From positions 124,001 to 188,000 of the forward strand of contig NZ_BDFE01000015.1 of NCBI RefSeq assembly GCF_001748225.1: DNA of 64,000 nucleotides, in the 5' to 3' direction. Positions 9,434-19,868 of the stretch are shown one piece after another. The notes below the pieces were generated by a model that made no database searches, was not told where the DNA came from, and saw nothing but the letters and a program-made list of their open reading frames with translations. This DNA is from Desulfoplanes formicivorans (GTDB lineage: Bacteria > Desulfobacterota > Desulfovibrionia > Desulfovibrionales > Desulfomicrobiaceae). Both the position numbers and the translations under genes were made by a program. Position 1 is the first letter of the stretch; each line of letters opens with the position of its first letter.

Positions 9434-10273
9434 TTAGAGGATCGCGTGCACGAACCGATCCCTGCCTCCCAGATCCTTGTACACGGTGCACTCAGCCCAG
9501 TTGCCAAAAAGTCTGCTGACCAACCCGCCCTGTTTCCATCCCATTTCCGCCCACAAGCTCCCTTGTGGCTTGAGAACGGTTCGCGCCTGGGCCTCGATAC
9601 GACGCAGGCAATCCATGCCGTCCGGGCCAGCCACAAGGGCCTTTTGGGGCTCGAACTCCGCAACTTCGCGACTGAGATCGGCATATTCCGCATCACTGAC
9701 ATACGGGGGGTTGGTGACCACAAGATCCAGAGACAAGGGAAGCAGAGATGTTGCCAGGTCACCACGTACCATCATGAGTCTTTCAAGAACACCGTGTTTC
9801 CGGGCATTGTGACGGGCCACGTCAAGGGCTCCTGCATCAATATCCACGGCAACACCCCGGGCACGAGGAAAAAGGTGCGCCAGGGTCACGGCAAGGGCCC
9901 CGCTCCCCGTGCCCACGTCGGCAAAAACAAAAGCGGCATCAGGATCAAGGGTCGTGTGAAGATGCTCCACCAGCTCTTCTGTTTCCGGCCGGGGAATGAG
10001 CACCCGGTGATCGACCATGAAATCAAGCCCATAGAATTCCTTGTGCCCCACGAGATAGGCAACAGGTTCTCCACGGGACCGTCTGGTCACCAGACGGTCA
10101 AAAACCTTGCGCTGGAGGGAACTGACCTCTTGCAAAGGCTCAAGCATAAGGTCCAAACGTGAAAGGCCCAGAACCTTGGCAAGAAGGATCTGGGCTGAAA
10201 GACGCGGACTATCGACTGCGTGGTGGGCAAGCAGGGCTTCGGCCTGACGGAGGATTTCCAGAACGTGGGGCAT
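9434..10273 (-). CDS. prmC: Release factor glutamine methyltransferase PrmC
   Basis: SAM-dependent methyltransferase that methylates the GGQ glutamine of release factors. 279 aa: N-terminal helical domain, SAM motif (FADVGTGSGALAVTLA) and catalytic NPPYVS. It lies seven bases after prfA, whose product is its substrate, so co-transcription is very likely. No strong ribosome site is seen; coupling to prfA is inferred. Confidence 0.96.
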   Translation of the reverse strand: MPHVLEILRQAEALLAHHAVDSPRLSAQILLAKVLGLSRLDLMLEPLQEVSSLQRKVFDRLVTRRSRGEPVAYLVGHKEFYGLDFMVDHRVLIPRPETEELVEHLHTTLDPDAAFVFADVGTGSGALAVTLAHLFPRARGVAVDIDAGALDVARHNARKHGVLERLMMVRGDLATSLLPLSLDLVVTNPPYVSDAEYADLSREVAEFEPQKALVAGPDGMDCLRRIEAQARTVLKPQGSLWAEMGWKQGGLVSRLFGNWAECTVYKDLGGRDRFVHAIL

Positions 10274-10280
10274 ATCCCGG

Positions 10281-11351
10281 CTACGGCTGAACGTCCTGCT
10301 GCATGGCTTGGGTTTGGTGGTGCCGGATCAGGGGTTCGACAACATCATCAAGATGCCCCTGCATGACATGGTCAAGATTGTACAGGGTCAGGTTGATGCG
10401 ATGATCCGTAACCCGGCCTTGGGGAAAATTGTAGGTCCGGATGCGTTCGGAACGGTCGCCACTACCCACTTGGGATTTGCGCTGGGCATTGTACTCGCTT
10501 TGCTGCTCGTCCTGGGCTTTCTGGAAAAGCCGGGCACGCAGCACGGTCATGGCCTTGGCCTTGTTCTTGATCTGGGATTTCTGATCCTGGCAGGTCACCA
10601 CCAGTCCCGTGGGAATGTGCGTGATGCGCACAGCCGAATCCGTGGTGTTGACACACTGACCACCCGGACCCGACGCCCGGTACACATCAATGCGCAGATC
10701 TTCCTGACGGATATTCACTTCCACTTCTTCGGCTTCGGGAAGAACCGCAACAGTCACGGCCGAGGTATGCACACGTCCCTGGGATTCCGTGGCCGGCACC
10801 CGCTGCACCCGATGGGTTCCTGATTCAAACTTGAGGCGACTGTAAACCTGTTTGCCCGTGATGGAGGCAACAACCTCCTTGAACCCGCCTGTACCGGTCT
10901 CGTTGGCGTCCATGAGTTCCACCTTCCAACCCATGATTTCCGCGTACCGGTTGTACATCCGGAACAGATCCGCGGCAAACAGGGCCGCTTCCTCGCCACC
11001 GGTACCGGCCCGGATTTCAAGGATGATATTCTTGGAATCCAGGGGGTCCTTGGGAGTGAGCAAAACCTGAAGCTTTGCGTCCAGTGCCTGTATCTGTTCT
11101 TCCAGCTCGCTGCGCTCCATGGCGGCCAGCTCTCTGATTTCGGGGTCGGCATCCTTGAGCATCTCGTCATTTTCAGCAAGCTGCGTGTGGATGGATTTGT
11201 ACTCCTCGAACACGGCCACGATTTCGGAAAGTTCGGCATGTCGCTTGGTCAGCTTGGCATACCGTTCCTTGTCGTTGAACACTTCAGGCGAGCTGAGTTC
11301 CCGCTCGATTTCCCTGAATTTCCGTTCTATGTCTTCAAGCTTTCCGAACAT
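10281..11351 (-). CDS. prfA: Peptide chain release factor 1
   Basis: Recognises UAA and UAG. 356 aa, full length. It has the catalytic GGQ motif ([17 protein letters not shown]) and the RF1 N-terminal helical region. AGGA lies eight bases before the ATG at 11351. It sits between rpmE and prmC in a three-gene translation cluster. A 12-bp inverted repeat lies between rpmE and this gene. Confidence 0.97.
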   Translation of the reverse strand: MFGKLEDIERKFREIERELSSPEVFNDKERYAKLTKRHAELSEIVAVFEEYKSIHTQLAENDEMLKDADPEIRELAAMERSELEEQIQALDAKLQVLLTPKDPLDSKNIILEIRAGTGGEEAALFAADLFRMYNRYAEIMGWKVELMDANETGTGGFKEVVASITGKQVYSRLKFESGTHRVQRVPATESQGRVHTSAVTVAVLPEAEEVEVNIRQEDLRIDVYRASGPGGQCVNTTDSAVRITHIPTGLVVTCQDQKSQIKNKAKAMTVLRARLFQKAQDEQQSEYNAQRKSQVGSGDRSERIRTYNFPQGRVTDHRINLTLYNLDHVMQGHLDDVVEPLIRHHQTQAMQQDVQP

Positions 11352-11377
11352 GGTTCATCCTGCATCGTATCCAGACA

Positions 11378-11417
11378 GCAAGTCCAGGGTCCTTTCAAAG
11401 GGAATCCCTGGACTTGC
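11378..11417 (-). promoter_or_regulatory. 12-bp inverted repeat between rpmE and prfA
   Basis: GCAAGTCCAGGG (11378-11389) and CCCTGGACTTGC (11406-11417) are perfect complements with a 16-base loop. There is no U-tract on either side, so a simple terminator is not clear. It could be an RNA processing or stability element between the ribosomal protein gene and prfA. Confidence 0.5.
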
Positions 11418-11492
11418 CATACTGCCAACGTGTTAATCATTGACCTTCCCCACTGCAGGCTTGCATGCACTGCGCAAGGCCAGAAAAATCAC

Positions 11493-11714
11493 CTACTTGT
11501 TACCTTCTTTGACAAACTTTGCATATTTCTTGCGGAATCTGTCGATACGGCCAGCCGTATCAATGAACTTCTGCTCGCCGGTGAAAAAGGGATGGCAATG
11601 GGAACAGATTTCAACTTCAATGGTTTCACCCACAGTAGACTGGGTGTCGAATTCAAAGCCGCAATGGCAGCGTACCTTTGTATTATACGTCTTGGGATGA
11701 ATTTTTTCTTTCAT
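11493..11714 (-). CDS. rpmE: 50S ribosomal protein L31
   Basis: 73 aa. Zinc-binding form of L31: CHC near residue 16 and CSHCHPF further on supply the Cys ligands, followed by the family end [24 protein letters not shown] 11714 has GGAGG five bases upstream, which rules against the longer in-frame start at 11753. First gene of the rpmE-prfA-prmC cluster. Confidence 0.97.
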   Translation of the reverse strand: MKEKIHPKTYNTKVRCHCGFEFDTQSTVGETIEVEICSHCHPFFTGEQKFIDTAGRIDRFRKKYAKFVKEGNK

Positions 11715-11841
11715 GTCTACCTCCGTTATTCTAGGAAACGGATTGGCTAGCACTCAAAAACAAAAATAGCAAGCGCAAAAATGCGCCTGCCTGCAAAGCG
11801 TCCTGGCATTGTATCGGGAAAAAGGAAATGTTGTTGAACCG

Positions 11842-12486
11842 CTAGAAAAGGCCTTTGGAAAGATTCAGGGAGATATTGAAGGCCACGGAAAACAGATGGT
11901 GGATAAAATCAACATATTCCACGGCAACATTTTCCGGCACATCAATGCGTACCGGAGCAAAATTCACGATCCCCTTGACGCCCGCTTCAACCAGATAATT
12001 GGCAGCCCGCTGGGCCCGCTTGGGCGGCGTGGTGATGACCCCGATTTCAACGTTGAGCTCCTGGGCAAGCTCCTGCAACCGCTTGGAGCTGTACACTTCA
12101 AGCCCTGCGATTTCTTCACCGATCTTGAACGGATCACAATCAAAGGCCCCCACGACCATGAACCCGCGTTTGCGCAGAATCTTGTGCCGCAACAGGGCCC
12201 TGCCAAGGTTGCCAACCCCCACGAGAGCCACATTCCAGATCCGGTCAATCCCCAGGGACTGTTTGATGGCCGTGAGCAGATCCTGGACATAGTATCCGAC
12301 ACCACGGACTCCAAATTCGCCAAAATAGGCAAGATCCTTGCGGATCTGTGAAGGATTGACTCCGCAAGCCCTTGCCAGTCCCTCGGAAGAAATAACCTTT
12401 TCCCCTTCCTGGCTCAAGGTCTCCAGGATCTGGACATAGGCGGCCAAACGCTGGATGGTAGCTCGTGGTATGCGTGTGCTCTTCAC
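11842..12486 (-). CDS. rex: Redox-sensing transcriptional repressor Rex
   Basis: 214 aa. N-terminal winged helix (SQIRKDLAYFGEFGVRGVGY) and C-terminal Rossmann domain with LVGVGNLGRALL binding NADH. Rex represses energy-metabolism genes when NADH/NAD+ is low; in sulfate reducers its targets include sulfate-reduction and ATP synthase genes. It is next to the F0 ATP synthase cluster, on the same strand but after a terminator-like hairpin, so it probably has its own promoter. Confidence 0.95.
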   Translation of the reverse strand: MKSTRIPRATIQRLAAYVQILETLSQEGEKVISSEGLARACGVNPSQIRKDLAYFGEFGVRGVGYYVQDLLTAIKQSLGIDRIWNVALVGVGNLGRALLRHKILRKRGFMVVGAFDCDPFKIGEEIAGLEVYSSKRLQELAQELNVEIGVITTPPKRAQRAANYLVEAGVKGIVNFAPVRIDVPENVAVEYVDFIHHLFSVAFNISLNLSKGLF

Positions 12487-12511
12487 CGAATGTACCTGCT
12501 ATCTACGTATT

Positions 12512-12529
12512 ACGTGAAATTTTGAACAA
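12512..12529. promoter_or_regulatory. Possible Rex operator upstream of rex
   Basis: ACGTGAAATTTTGAACAA, 25 bases before the rex start. On the minus strand it reads TTGTTCAAAATTTCACGT, resembling the Rex consensus TTGTGAA-N4-TTCACAA with several mismatches. Suggests self-regulation; similarity is only partial. Confidence 0.35.
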
Positions 12530-12542
12530 ACACCAAGACATG

Positions 12543-12571
12543 AAAGGGAGGCTCGCGAAAAGCCTCCCTTT
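12543..12571 (-). terminator. Terminator-like hairpin after atpE
   Basis: AAAGGGAGGCT (12543-12553) pairs with AGCCTCCCTTT (12561-12571), an 11-bp perfect stem with a seven-base loop. It lies 20 bases beyond the atpE stop, so it probably ends the F0 transcript. The U-run is short (three). Confidence 0.7.
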
Positions 12572-12591
12572 CCGGAAAACAAGCGATCAGT

Positions 12592-12936
<345 letters not shown>

Positions 12937-12972
12937 TTATATAGTTGTGGTCGAACGACCATTTCCCCGATA

Positions 12973-13683
12973 TTAGTGGGCTTCGGAAAAGGCACCCTGC
13001 AGATAGACCAGGCTGAGCATGAAGAAGACAAATGCCTGGATGCAGTCGGCCAAGAGGAACAGGAAACACATGGGCAGAGTGGAGACCACCGGAGCCAGGA
13101 TGAAGAGCAAGGCCAAGACGATGTCTTCACCCATGATATTTCCGAAAAGCCTGAGGGTCAGCGAAAGAGGACGGGCAAAGTGACTGATGATCTCAATGGG
13201 GAACATCAGCGGAGCCAGCCACCAGAAGGGGCCCATGAAGTGCTTGATGTACTTGAGCCCGTGCAGCTTGAAGCCCCAGAAATTGTAGTACAGGAAGACA
13301 AATACGGCCATGGCCGCGTTGGTGTTCACGTTGGCCGTGGGGGCATCACCGCCGGGAAGCATGCCAAAGAGGTTGCTGCACAGGATGAAGATGAACAGGG
13401 TACACAACACCGGAAACACCTTCCGGCCGTTCTCACCCATGTTGGCCACGACAAAATCTTCCAGGGATCCGATCAAAAACTCGAAGAAGTTCTGAAATCC
13501 GCCGGGAACCATTGAAATTTTCTTGCTGGCCATCCAGCCGACAATAAAAAGCCCGGCCATGATTGTCCACGCATACAGAACATTGTTGGGGATCAACAAG
13601 TGCCCGTGTGCATCCACGAGAAAGGGTGCAACAAGTTTGACCGCTTCTTCCACGAGAAAGATCGGGTGCAGATTAGCCGCCAT
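12973..13683 (-). CDS. atpB: ATP synthase F0 subunit a
   Basis: 236 aa membrane protein forming the ion half-channels beside the c ring. The essential Arg is in RPLSLTLRLFGNIMGE, and the end QAFVFFMLSLVYLQGA is typical. It lies five bases after atpI and 57 bases before atpE. The F1 genes are not in the window, consistent with the split F0/F1 operons of Desulfovibrionales. Confidence 0.96.
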   Translation of the reverse strand: MAANLHPIFLVEEAVKLVAPFLVDAHGHLLIPNNVLYAWTIMAGLFIVGWMASKKISMVPGGFQNFFEFLIGSLEDFVVANMGENGRKVFPVLCTLFIFILCSNLFGMLPGGDAPTANVNTNAAMAVFVFLYYNFWGFKLHGLKYIKHFMGPFWWLAPLMFPIEIISHFARPLSLTLRLFGNIMGEDIVLALLFILAPVVSTLPMCFLFLLADCIQAFVFFMLSLVYLQGAFSEAH

Positions 13684-13687
13684 CGTC

Positions 13688-14104
13688 CTAAGCCTCCTTC
13701 AATTTTTGCCCTACGAAATATTTCGCGCCATACATCAAGATATTGACCAACACCAGTGACAGGCCCGCCAGCAACGCCACCACCGAGGCCCCGCACCAGA
13801 CGATAAGTACGTACAATGCCACACCGGTCAAGCCAAGACGGGTGTAAAAGCCGAACAGCAAGAGAGACACTGACCCCTGATGAAGAAAGATCAACCCCTG
13901 AATCACCTTGGCCAGAGCATAAAAATTCAGGGTTCCGATCAACCCGCCGGCAACAACATCAAGGGGCCAGGCAACCAGCAGGCCGGCAGGCAGAAGGACC
14001 AGCAGGACCAGCGTCAGAACAATCTGGTTGCGAACAAGCCAGCGCACTTCTTCATTCCTGAAACCGTGCCTGAAAAGGTAACGATCAATGGCCGTTGTTG
14101 CCAT
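13688..14104 (-). CDS. atpI: ATP synthase subunit I (AtpI family)
   Basis: 138 aa with four hydrophobic segments, matching the AtpI-type proteins thought to help assemble the c ring. ATG 14104 lies inside the 3' end of the upstream atpZ-like gene (20-base overlap), suggesting coupled translation. Assignment rests on size, topology and position before atpB; sequence motifs are weak in this family. Confidence 0.8.
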   Translation of the reverse strand: MATTAIDRYLFRHGFRNEEVRWLVRNQIVLTLVLLVLLPAGLLVAWPLDVVAGGLIGTLNFYALAKVIQGLIFLHQGSVSLLLFGFYTRLGLTGVALYVLIVWCGASVVALLAGLSLVLVNILMYGAKYFVGQKLKEA

Positions 14105-14354
14105 GTGTACCCCTGCCCCCATCCTGTTCCTGAAGCTTCTTGACTTCCAGATACATATTCTTGAACCCTGCGGCGATTCCGAAAACCAGAAAGATGAGCA
14201 GACACCAGGGTTTGGTTCCGAGCCATTTGTCCAGAAAATACCCCATGGCCAGCCCGACAAAGGTGCAGGTCACAAGATTGATCCCGACAACGCTCATGTT
14301 GCCCAGCGTCGCGAAATAGTTTCGATCTTTCCTATTCTTCTTTTGAAAGAACAT
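14085..14354 (-). CDS. atpZ: AtpZ/AtpI-family membrane protein
   Basis: 89 aa, two membrane helices around GYFLDKWLGTKP, the signature of the AtpZ/AtpI (F1F0 gene 1) family, then GIAAGFKNMYLEVKKL. ATG 14354 starts MFFQKKNRKDRN; the ribosome site is weak. First gene of the F0 cluster, divergent from the Lon-like gene. Confidence 0.82.
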   Translation of the reverse strand: MFFQKKNRKDRNYFATLGNMSVVGINLVTCTFVGLAMGYFLDKWLGTKPWCLLIFLVFGIAAGFKNMYLEVKKLQEQDGGRGTHGNNGH

Positions 14355-14706
14355 GGTTTTCACTCGGGGGTTCCCAAAAAGACTGGTCTGCACGGAGATC
14401 GCGCAAACATTCACAAGATGCGCAGAGCTACCACAGAGACCTTGGCCAAGTCAACGCATGAATCGTGTTTTTTATCCTTTTTTTCCTGCTGTCCCGGGTG
14501 ACACAGCCCTTCCCGGCCCCGAACAAACGGGATTTTCTGCCGCCCCGGCCCAACGACCGAAGCTTGCTTCCCGTCGGGGCACTCCTTATAAGCCAACGAG
14601 CTTCGCACGGGCTCTGGTCCGGCAAGCTCTTTTTGCGACGGCCTTTTTTCCCCCGAAAAGGCGTCCTGTCAAGCAATCTTCGGGGACCTCATCATCTGGA
14701 AAACGC
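14355..14706. other. Intergenic region between atpZ and the Lon-like gene
   Basis: 352 bp between divergent genes; must hold both promoters. It is open in the frame of the protease, but the translation has no family-like sequence before MSKRTCRLKANQLTT. No clear -10/-35 or operator was recognised. Confidence 0.5.
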
Positions 14707-17187
14707 ATGTCAAAACGAACCTGCCGACTCAAGGCCAACCAGCTCACAACCCGACTCAATCCGCGCAAGGTGCCCGCACGCGCCCCAAGGCCCGAGGGGC
14801 TGCGTCCCTTCCAACCCCGCGCCCTGCAGGCCCTCAAGCTCGCACTCAACATCAGAACCGTTGAATACAACATCTATCTTGCCGGAGAACCGGGACTGGG
14901 ACGCAGTTATCTGGTGAAAAATTTTCTCGCCCCCCTGGCCGCACAAGAACCCGTCCCTTCGGACTGGATATATACCTTTAATTTCAAGGATCCGGATCGC
15001 CCCCGGGTCATCGCCCTGGACCCAGGCCAGGGGAGAAAACTCAAGCAGGAGCTCGCCAAGGCGATCCGGAACATTCGCCACGACCTTCCTGCCCGATATG
15101 AACACGAATCCTATGTCACAAGGCATGACGCCCTCATCAATGCCTACAATCTCAAGAGGGACAAACTTCTCGAAACCATGGAAGCCCGGGCCAATGCCAG
15201 GGGCTTCAGCCTCCATGCCGACGAAGACGGCTCCTTGTCCCTGTACCCCCTGGTGGAAGGCAAGGTACTTGCCCCCGACGAATACGAACGTCTGGACCGT
15301 ACCCTGCGCCAGGATCTCAAGCAGCAGAGTTCCGCCATCATGGACGAGGTCATAGATCTTTCCAGACAGATCAACAAGGAAGAACAAGTCTTCAGGGATC
15401 AGGAACGGGAACTGGAACGGGAAGTGGCCCGGTCAGTGGCTACAAGCGATCTGGAGGAGCTGGCAAGGGAGTTTGCCGCCAACGGAGAAGTCACTACGTA
15501 TCTCAAGGATCTGATCAGGGATATCGAGGAACATCTGGACAAATTCCGGGAACGGGAAAAACCCGGCTCGCCCGAAGGAACCCAGGATTTTCCCCCGGAC
15601 ATGGCCAACTTTTTTCAACGCTACGACATCAACCTGTTTGTGGACAACGGGGATCAGCAGGGTGCACCTGTCATTTTCGAGACCAACCCGGGATTTTTCA
15701 ATCTTCTCGGCTGTATCGAACGGGAAACCGAATGGGGAACCTACTACACGGACTACACGCTCATCAAGGCGGGCAGCATCCATCGGGCCAATGGGGGGTA
15801 TCTGATTTTGTATGTCAATGATCTTCTGGCCCATCCCGTGGCCTGGGAAGGGCTGTTGCGCTGTCTCAGGTCGGCCCGTTTGCGCGTGGAAGACCCCACT
15901 GACCACTATGATCTCATCCGGACCAAAACCATTGAGCCCGAACCCATCCCCATGGACCTGAAGATCGTTCTCATCGGTGATGACGAGATGTACGAAATGC
16001 TCCTGGAGCAGGAGGAACGGTTCAGAAAATATTTCAAGATCAAGGCCCATATCCAGGAAACCGTATTCCGGACCCCCGAGACCGTGGCCGCCTATGTGGG
16101 TGCATTGCGTCACATTATCACGGAAAACGGATTGCACCCCTTTACCAAGGAGGCCCTGGCCCGGCTTGTGGATCACTCGTCGCGACTGGCCCAGGATCAG
16201 GAACGGTTGTCCCTGCTCTTTTCCCGCATGCGGGAAATCATGATCGAGGCCGATGCCCTGCGTACAATGCGTTCCCAATCCACGGTCACCGTGGACCTGG
16301 TCAACGAAACCCTCAGGGCGGGCGAGTACCGGCTCAATCTGTATGAAGAGGAGTTCCTGCACGAGTACGACCGGACCGTGATCAAGGTGCGTACCCAGGG
16401 GGAGGAAGTCGGACGGGCCAATGGATTGTCCGTGAGCCAGATAGGCGACTATGTCCTGGGTCTGCCCCACGAGATTTCGTGTACCGTGGGTGTCGGTCAC
16501 GGCGGCATCCTGGATCTGGAACGAGAAGCCGAACTGGGTGGCCCCATTCACACCAAGGGGATGATGATCCTCAAAAGCTATCTTCTGGATCTCTTTGCCC
16601 AGGACAAGCCCCTGGTGCTCACCGGAAGCCTGTGTTTTGAACAGAGCTACGCCCATGTGGACGGGGATTCGGCCTCGGGCGCGGAACTGGCAGCCCTGCT
16701 CTCTGCTCTGGCCAATGTGCCCATCCGACTCAACTTGGCCTTTACCGGGGCCATTTCCCAATCAGGGGCCATCCTGGCCGTGGGCGAGGTTACCCGCAAG
16801 ATCGAAGGCTTTTTCAATGTCTGCAAACGTCGGGGCCTTACCGGCGACCAGGGCGTGCTCATTCCCTGGGACAACAAGCCCCAGCTCATGCTCGGGGACG
16901 AGGTGGTCAAGGCCGTGGAACAGGGCATGTTTCACATCTACGCGGTCAGGACCATTGAAGAGGCCATGGAAATCCTGACGGGCGTCAAACCCGGCAGACG
17001 CCTCAAGCACGGGGGCTTTTCCAAGGGCTCCCTTTACGAGGCCGTTGACGAAAGATTGGCCGAACTGGCAGAATTGGCGGACATGAACCGCCCCCGAAGA
17101 CGTCGCCGCAAACAGACGCGGCCCGAGCCCAAAGAGACTCAGGCCGTGTCAGACAAAGACTCCACAGCAGGCAGACCGACAGCATAA
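14707..17187 (+). CDS. LonB-like ATP-dependent protease
   Basis: 826 aa, AAA ATPase fused to a Lon-type serine protease, a cytoplasmic protein-quality enzyme. The P-loop reads GEPGLGRSYL, with Arg in place of Lys as in this AAA_32/LonB-like family. A long coiled insert with many charged residues (about 200-300) follows. The protease domain has the nucleophile in VDGDSASGAEL and the catalytic Lys in GEVTRKIEGFF. The C-terminal ~35 residues are Arg/Lys-rich and not part of the fold. The real substrate is unknown. Confidence 0.9.
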   Translation: MSKRTCRLKANQLTTRLNPRKVPARAPRPEGLRPFQPRALQALKLALNIRTVEYNIYLAGEPGLGRSYLVKNFLAPLAAQEPVPSDWIYTFNFKDPDRPRVIALDPGQGRKLKQELAKAIRNIRHDLPARYEHESYVTRHDALINAYNLKRDKLLETMEARANARGFSLHADEDGSLSLYPLVEGKVLAPDEYERLDRTLRQDLKQQSSAIMDEVIDLSRQINKEEQVFRDQERELEREVARSVATSDLEELAREFAANGEVTTYLKDLIRDIEEHLDKFREREKPGSPEGTQDFPPDMANFFQRYDINLFVDNGDQQGAPVIFETNPGFFNLLGCIERETEWGTYYTDYTLIKAGSIHRANGGYLILYVNDLLAHPVAWEGLLRCLRSARLRVEDPTDHYDLIRTKTIEPEPIPMDLKIVLIGDDEMYEMLLEQEERFRKYFKIKAHIQETVFRTPETVAAYVGALRHIITENGLHPFTKEALARLVDHSSRLAQDQERLSLLFSRMREIMIEADALRTMRSQSTVTVDLVNETLRAGEYRLNLYEEEFLHEYDRTVIKVRTQGEEVGRANGLSVSQIGDYVLGLPHEISCTVGVGHGGILDLEREAELGGPIHTKGMMILKSYLLDLFAQDKPLVLTGSLCFEQSYAHVDGDSASGAELAALLSALANVPIRLNLAFTGAISQSGAILAVGEVTRKIEGFFNVCKRRGLTGDQGVLIPWDNKPQLMLGDEVVKAVEQGMFHIYAVRTIEEAMEILTGVKPGRRLKHGGFSKGSLYEAVDERLAELAELADMNRPRRRRRKQTRPEPKETQAVSDKDSTAGRPTA

Positions 17188-17420
17188 ACGGATCAGGAGC
17201 AGACGCCCGGGGGCAGAGCAACCCTTTTCAGGCATCAGGAATCCTGACATGACAGGGGGTACAGACACCATATCCCTGAGGACTATCCCTTTTGTCCCGG
17301 GGCATCCGGGGGATGCCCGCACCCCGACACCGGATCATGTTCAGCAAACAGTCCCGGCCATGTGTCGATCAACCTTGATGTTTCATGCGTTTTACCTTCA
17401 CCCGCCAACAGGACCAGACC

Positions 17421-19826
17421 ATGCACTCCCTTCAACGTCCCGGTTTTCGATTCTGGCTGACAGCCCTTTTCCTGACTCTGCTGGCCATTGCAGGGCGTAT
17501 CCCCGGATACGCCCTTGCCCAGGACACACCGTCCAAACATGACCTGGAAACCACGGCCACCGAGGAGGCCAGGATTGCCACCTATTTTGACGCAACCCTT
17601 GGTGAAATCCAGGAATTCATTGATGCCCGCGCAGAGACCTCAGCCCAGGTCCGGAAAACACTTGCCAACCTGGCAACCACCCAGCTCCGACTCGAACAGG
17701 AACTCCGCCAGATCAAGGGCATGGCCAGGATCGTCCAGGGAAAACCGTATGAAACCAGGGGCATTCTTCAGGACCTGAAAAGCCTGCGCAAGGAGATACG
17801 GGAAACACGCGGCCCGGCTGAAAACCTGTTCCATGAATTGAGCGCCCGCCAGAACAAGATCGGCCTGTTGGCCATGGAAACTGATCAGCCCTGGACCAGG
17901 GAACTGCCTTCTTCCCTGCAGAGCAAGCTGGCAGACCTCAAACGCGCCCTGACTCAAAGCGAAAAGGAAATCAAGCAGCACCAGGTCAGACTGGGCAAGG
18001 CACTGGAAGCCATCAAGGCACTGGATGACCGGGCCCAGGAAACCCTTGTCTCCATAGAAAAGGTCCTTCCGGGGTTCTGGAAACGGCTGCTCTTCTCGCC
18101 CAGGGACAATCTGCTGGACAGAAAATCGTGGCAGGACGCGCCTTCCGAACTGAAAGCCTGGATCGCCGAACTCCCCACCCTGCTGCGGATCCAGCTGCCC
18201 GGCTCCAGCGGGGAGTGGATCGACTGGGTCGGCAAGGTGCTTGTCTACTGGATTCTGATCCTGACGGCCCTGTTTCTGGGATTGCGCCGAACAGTCATCT
18301 GGCAGCGCATGATCAAGGCCCGGTCGGCAAGTCACATCCACATTCCCTGGATATGGGGTTCCCTGGCCCTTGCCCTGTTGAGCGCCTTTTTCACGGCAGG
18401 CTACCGCCAGACCACATTGCAACTGGGCCTCATCTATCTGACCCTGTTCTATGCCATCATGCGCGCGGCCTGGACCGGCAGGATGTTCGAACAGGCCGTG
18501 GGCTACATGTCGCCCTTGCGCCCGGTGTTTCTCCTGTTTGCCGGAGCCACCATCCTGCAGCTGCTGGATCTGCCTCAGGTTCTGGCCTCGCTGGTCTGGC
18601 TGTTTGTACTGGGCGCGGCCATGGCCCTGGCGCGCAGACTCCAGGCCCCCTTTTTCCTGGAAAGGGCCATAGCCGGAATCACGCCGACCATCTGTCTGAT
18701 CCTTCTTGTTCTGGCCCTGTTCGGCCTTTTGCAGCTTTCCCTGCTTCTGGCCCAGATAGGGGCACTGACCTGCCTGTTCCTGCAGGTCGTCATCGTGGTC
18801 ACCAGCTGGCTCAGGATCAGTGTTGAACGGCTTCCAGCCACCCTGACCATGACCATTGTCAAAAGCCTTGTGGTCGGGTTTGGCTCCCCCCTGATCTGGA
18901 TTCTTGGTATCTCGGCCATCCTGGGCTGGCTGACCATGCACATGGGCAGTGATTTCGTGTTCCAGCGCATTTCCACCATGAATCTGAGCTGGGGCGAATA
19001 CTCCCTGAACTTTTTTCGTTTCGCCGTGATCATTGTCCTGTTCTATCTGACCCATGCCTTTGGAAACATCTGGGGACAGATTCTGGACCAGAAATACTTC
19101 CGCTGGTCCAGGATTGATCCCGGCATCATCGCATCCCTGCGAACCACAGGGGGTTATGCCATCTGGATCATCAGCGGGATCATTGCCGTGAACATCATGG
19201 GCATCAGGCTGACCTCCCTGGCGGTCATTGCAGGTGGTCTTTCCGTGGGTATCGGTTTCGGTCTACAGAACCTGACCAACAACTTTATCAGCGGACTGAT
19301 CCTGCTGTTCGGACGAACCATCCAGGCCGGGGATGTCATTCAGATCGACCAGCTCTGGGGCAGCGTCCTCAAAATCAACATCCGCAACACGGAAATCCGG
19401 ACATTTGACAATTCCATCATTTTTGTTCCCAATTCCGAGCTCATCTCCGGCCGGTTGACCAATTGGACCCATCGCGGAGACTGCCGGCTGCGCCGGGACC
19501 TGCAGGTGGGCGTGGCCTATGGATCGGATATCGAGCTGGTCAAAACAACGCTGCTCCGCGTGGCCAAGGAGCATGCCCACGTTCTTGCCGACCCAGCGCC
19601 CGCGGTCCTGTTCAAGGCATTTGGAGCCAGCTCCCTGGACTTTGTCCTCAGGGTCTGGGTGGATCACATTGATTTTTCCCTGTCCACCCTTTCGGATCTG
19701 CACGAGGCCGTGAACCATGCCTTTGCCCAGGCGGGTATCGAAATCTCCTTCCCCCAGATGGACGTCCATCTCCGGGACACGGTCCCGTTCCATGTCACCT
19801 TCCGGGAAGACACTTCCAGTTCATGA
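17421..19826 (+). CDS. Large MscS-type mechanosensitive channel
   Basis: 801 aa. Signal peptide (residues 1-34, ending GYALAQD), a periplasmic coiled-coil-rich domain of about 240 residues (DUF3772-like), multiple membrane helices, and a C-terminal MscS core with AGGLSVGIGFGLQNLTNN and ISGLILLFGRTIQAGDVIQI. It protects against osmotic downshock. ATG 17421 is chosen over 17385 since AGGA lies seven bases upstream. It stands alone, convergent with argO. Confidence 0.9.
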   Translation: MHSLQRPGFRFWLTALFLTLLAIAGRIPGYALAQDTPSKHDLETTATEEARIATYFDATLGEIQEFIDARAETSAQVRKTLANLATTQLRLEQELRQIKGMARIVQGKPYETRGILQDLKSLRKEIRETRGPAENLFHELSARQNKIGLLAMETDQPWTRELPSSLQSKLADLKRALTQSEKEIKQHQVRLGKALEAIKALDDRAQETLVSIEKVLPGFWKRLLFSPRDNLLDRKSWQDAPSELKAWIAELPTLLRIQLPGSSGEWIDWVGKVLVYWILILTALFLGLRRTVIWQRMIKARSASHIHIPWIWGSLALALLSAFFTAGYRQTTLQLGLIYLTLFYAIMRAAWTGRMFEQAVGYMSPLRPVFLLFAGATILQLLDLPQVLASLVWLFVLGAAMALARRLQAPFFLERAIAGITPTICLILLVLALFGLLQLSLLLAQIGALTCLFLQVVIVVTSWLRISVERLPATLTMTIVKSLVVGFGSPLIWILGISAILGWLTMHMGSDFVFQRISTMNLSWGEYSLNFFRFAVIIVLFYLTHAFGNIWGQILDQKYFRWSRIDPGIIASLRTTGGYAIWIISGIIAVNIMGIRLTSLAVIAGGLSVGIGFGLQNLTNNFISGLILLFGRTIQAGDVIQIDQLWGSVLKINIRNTEIRTFDNSIIFVPNSELISGRLTNWTHRGDCRLRRDLQVGVAYGSDIELVKTTLLRVAKEHAHVLADPAPAVLFKAFGASSLDFVLRVWVDHIDFSLSTLSDLHEAVNHAFAQAGIEISFPQMDVHLRDTVPFHVTFREDTSSS

Positions 19827-19868
19827 CCTGATACCGATCCCTGGACAAAAGGCGCGGGCTCATCCCGA

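Noticed and set aside
15433-16761. 442-codon frame antisense to the Lon-like gene
   Set aside because: Shadow of a GC-rich coding strand; the real protein on the plus strand has clear motifs.
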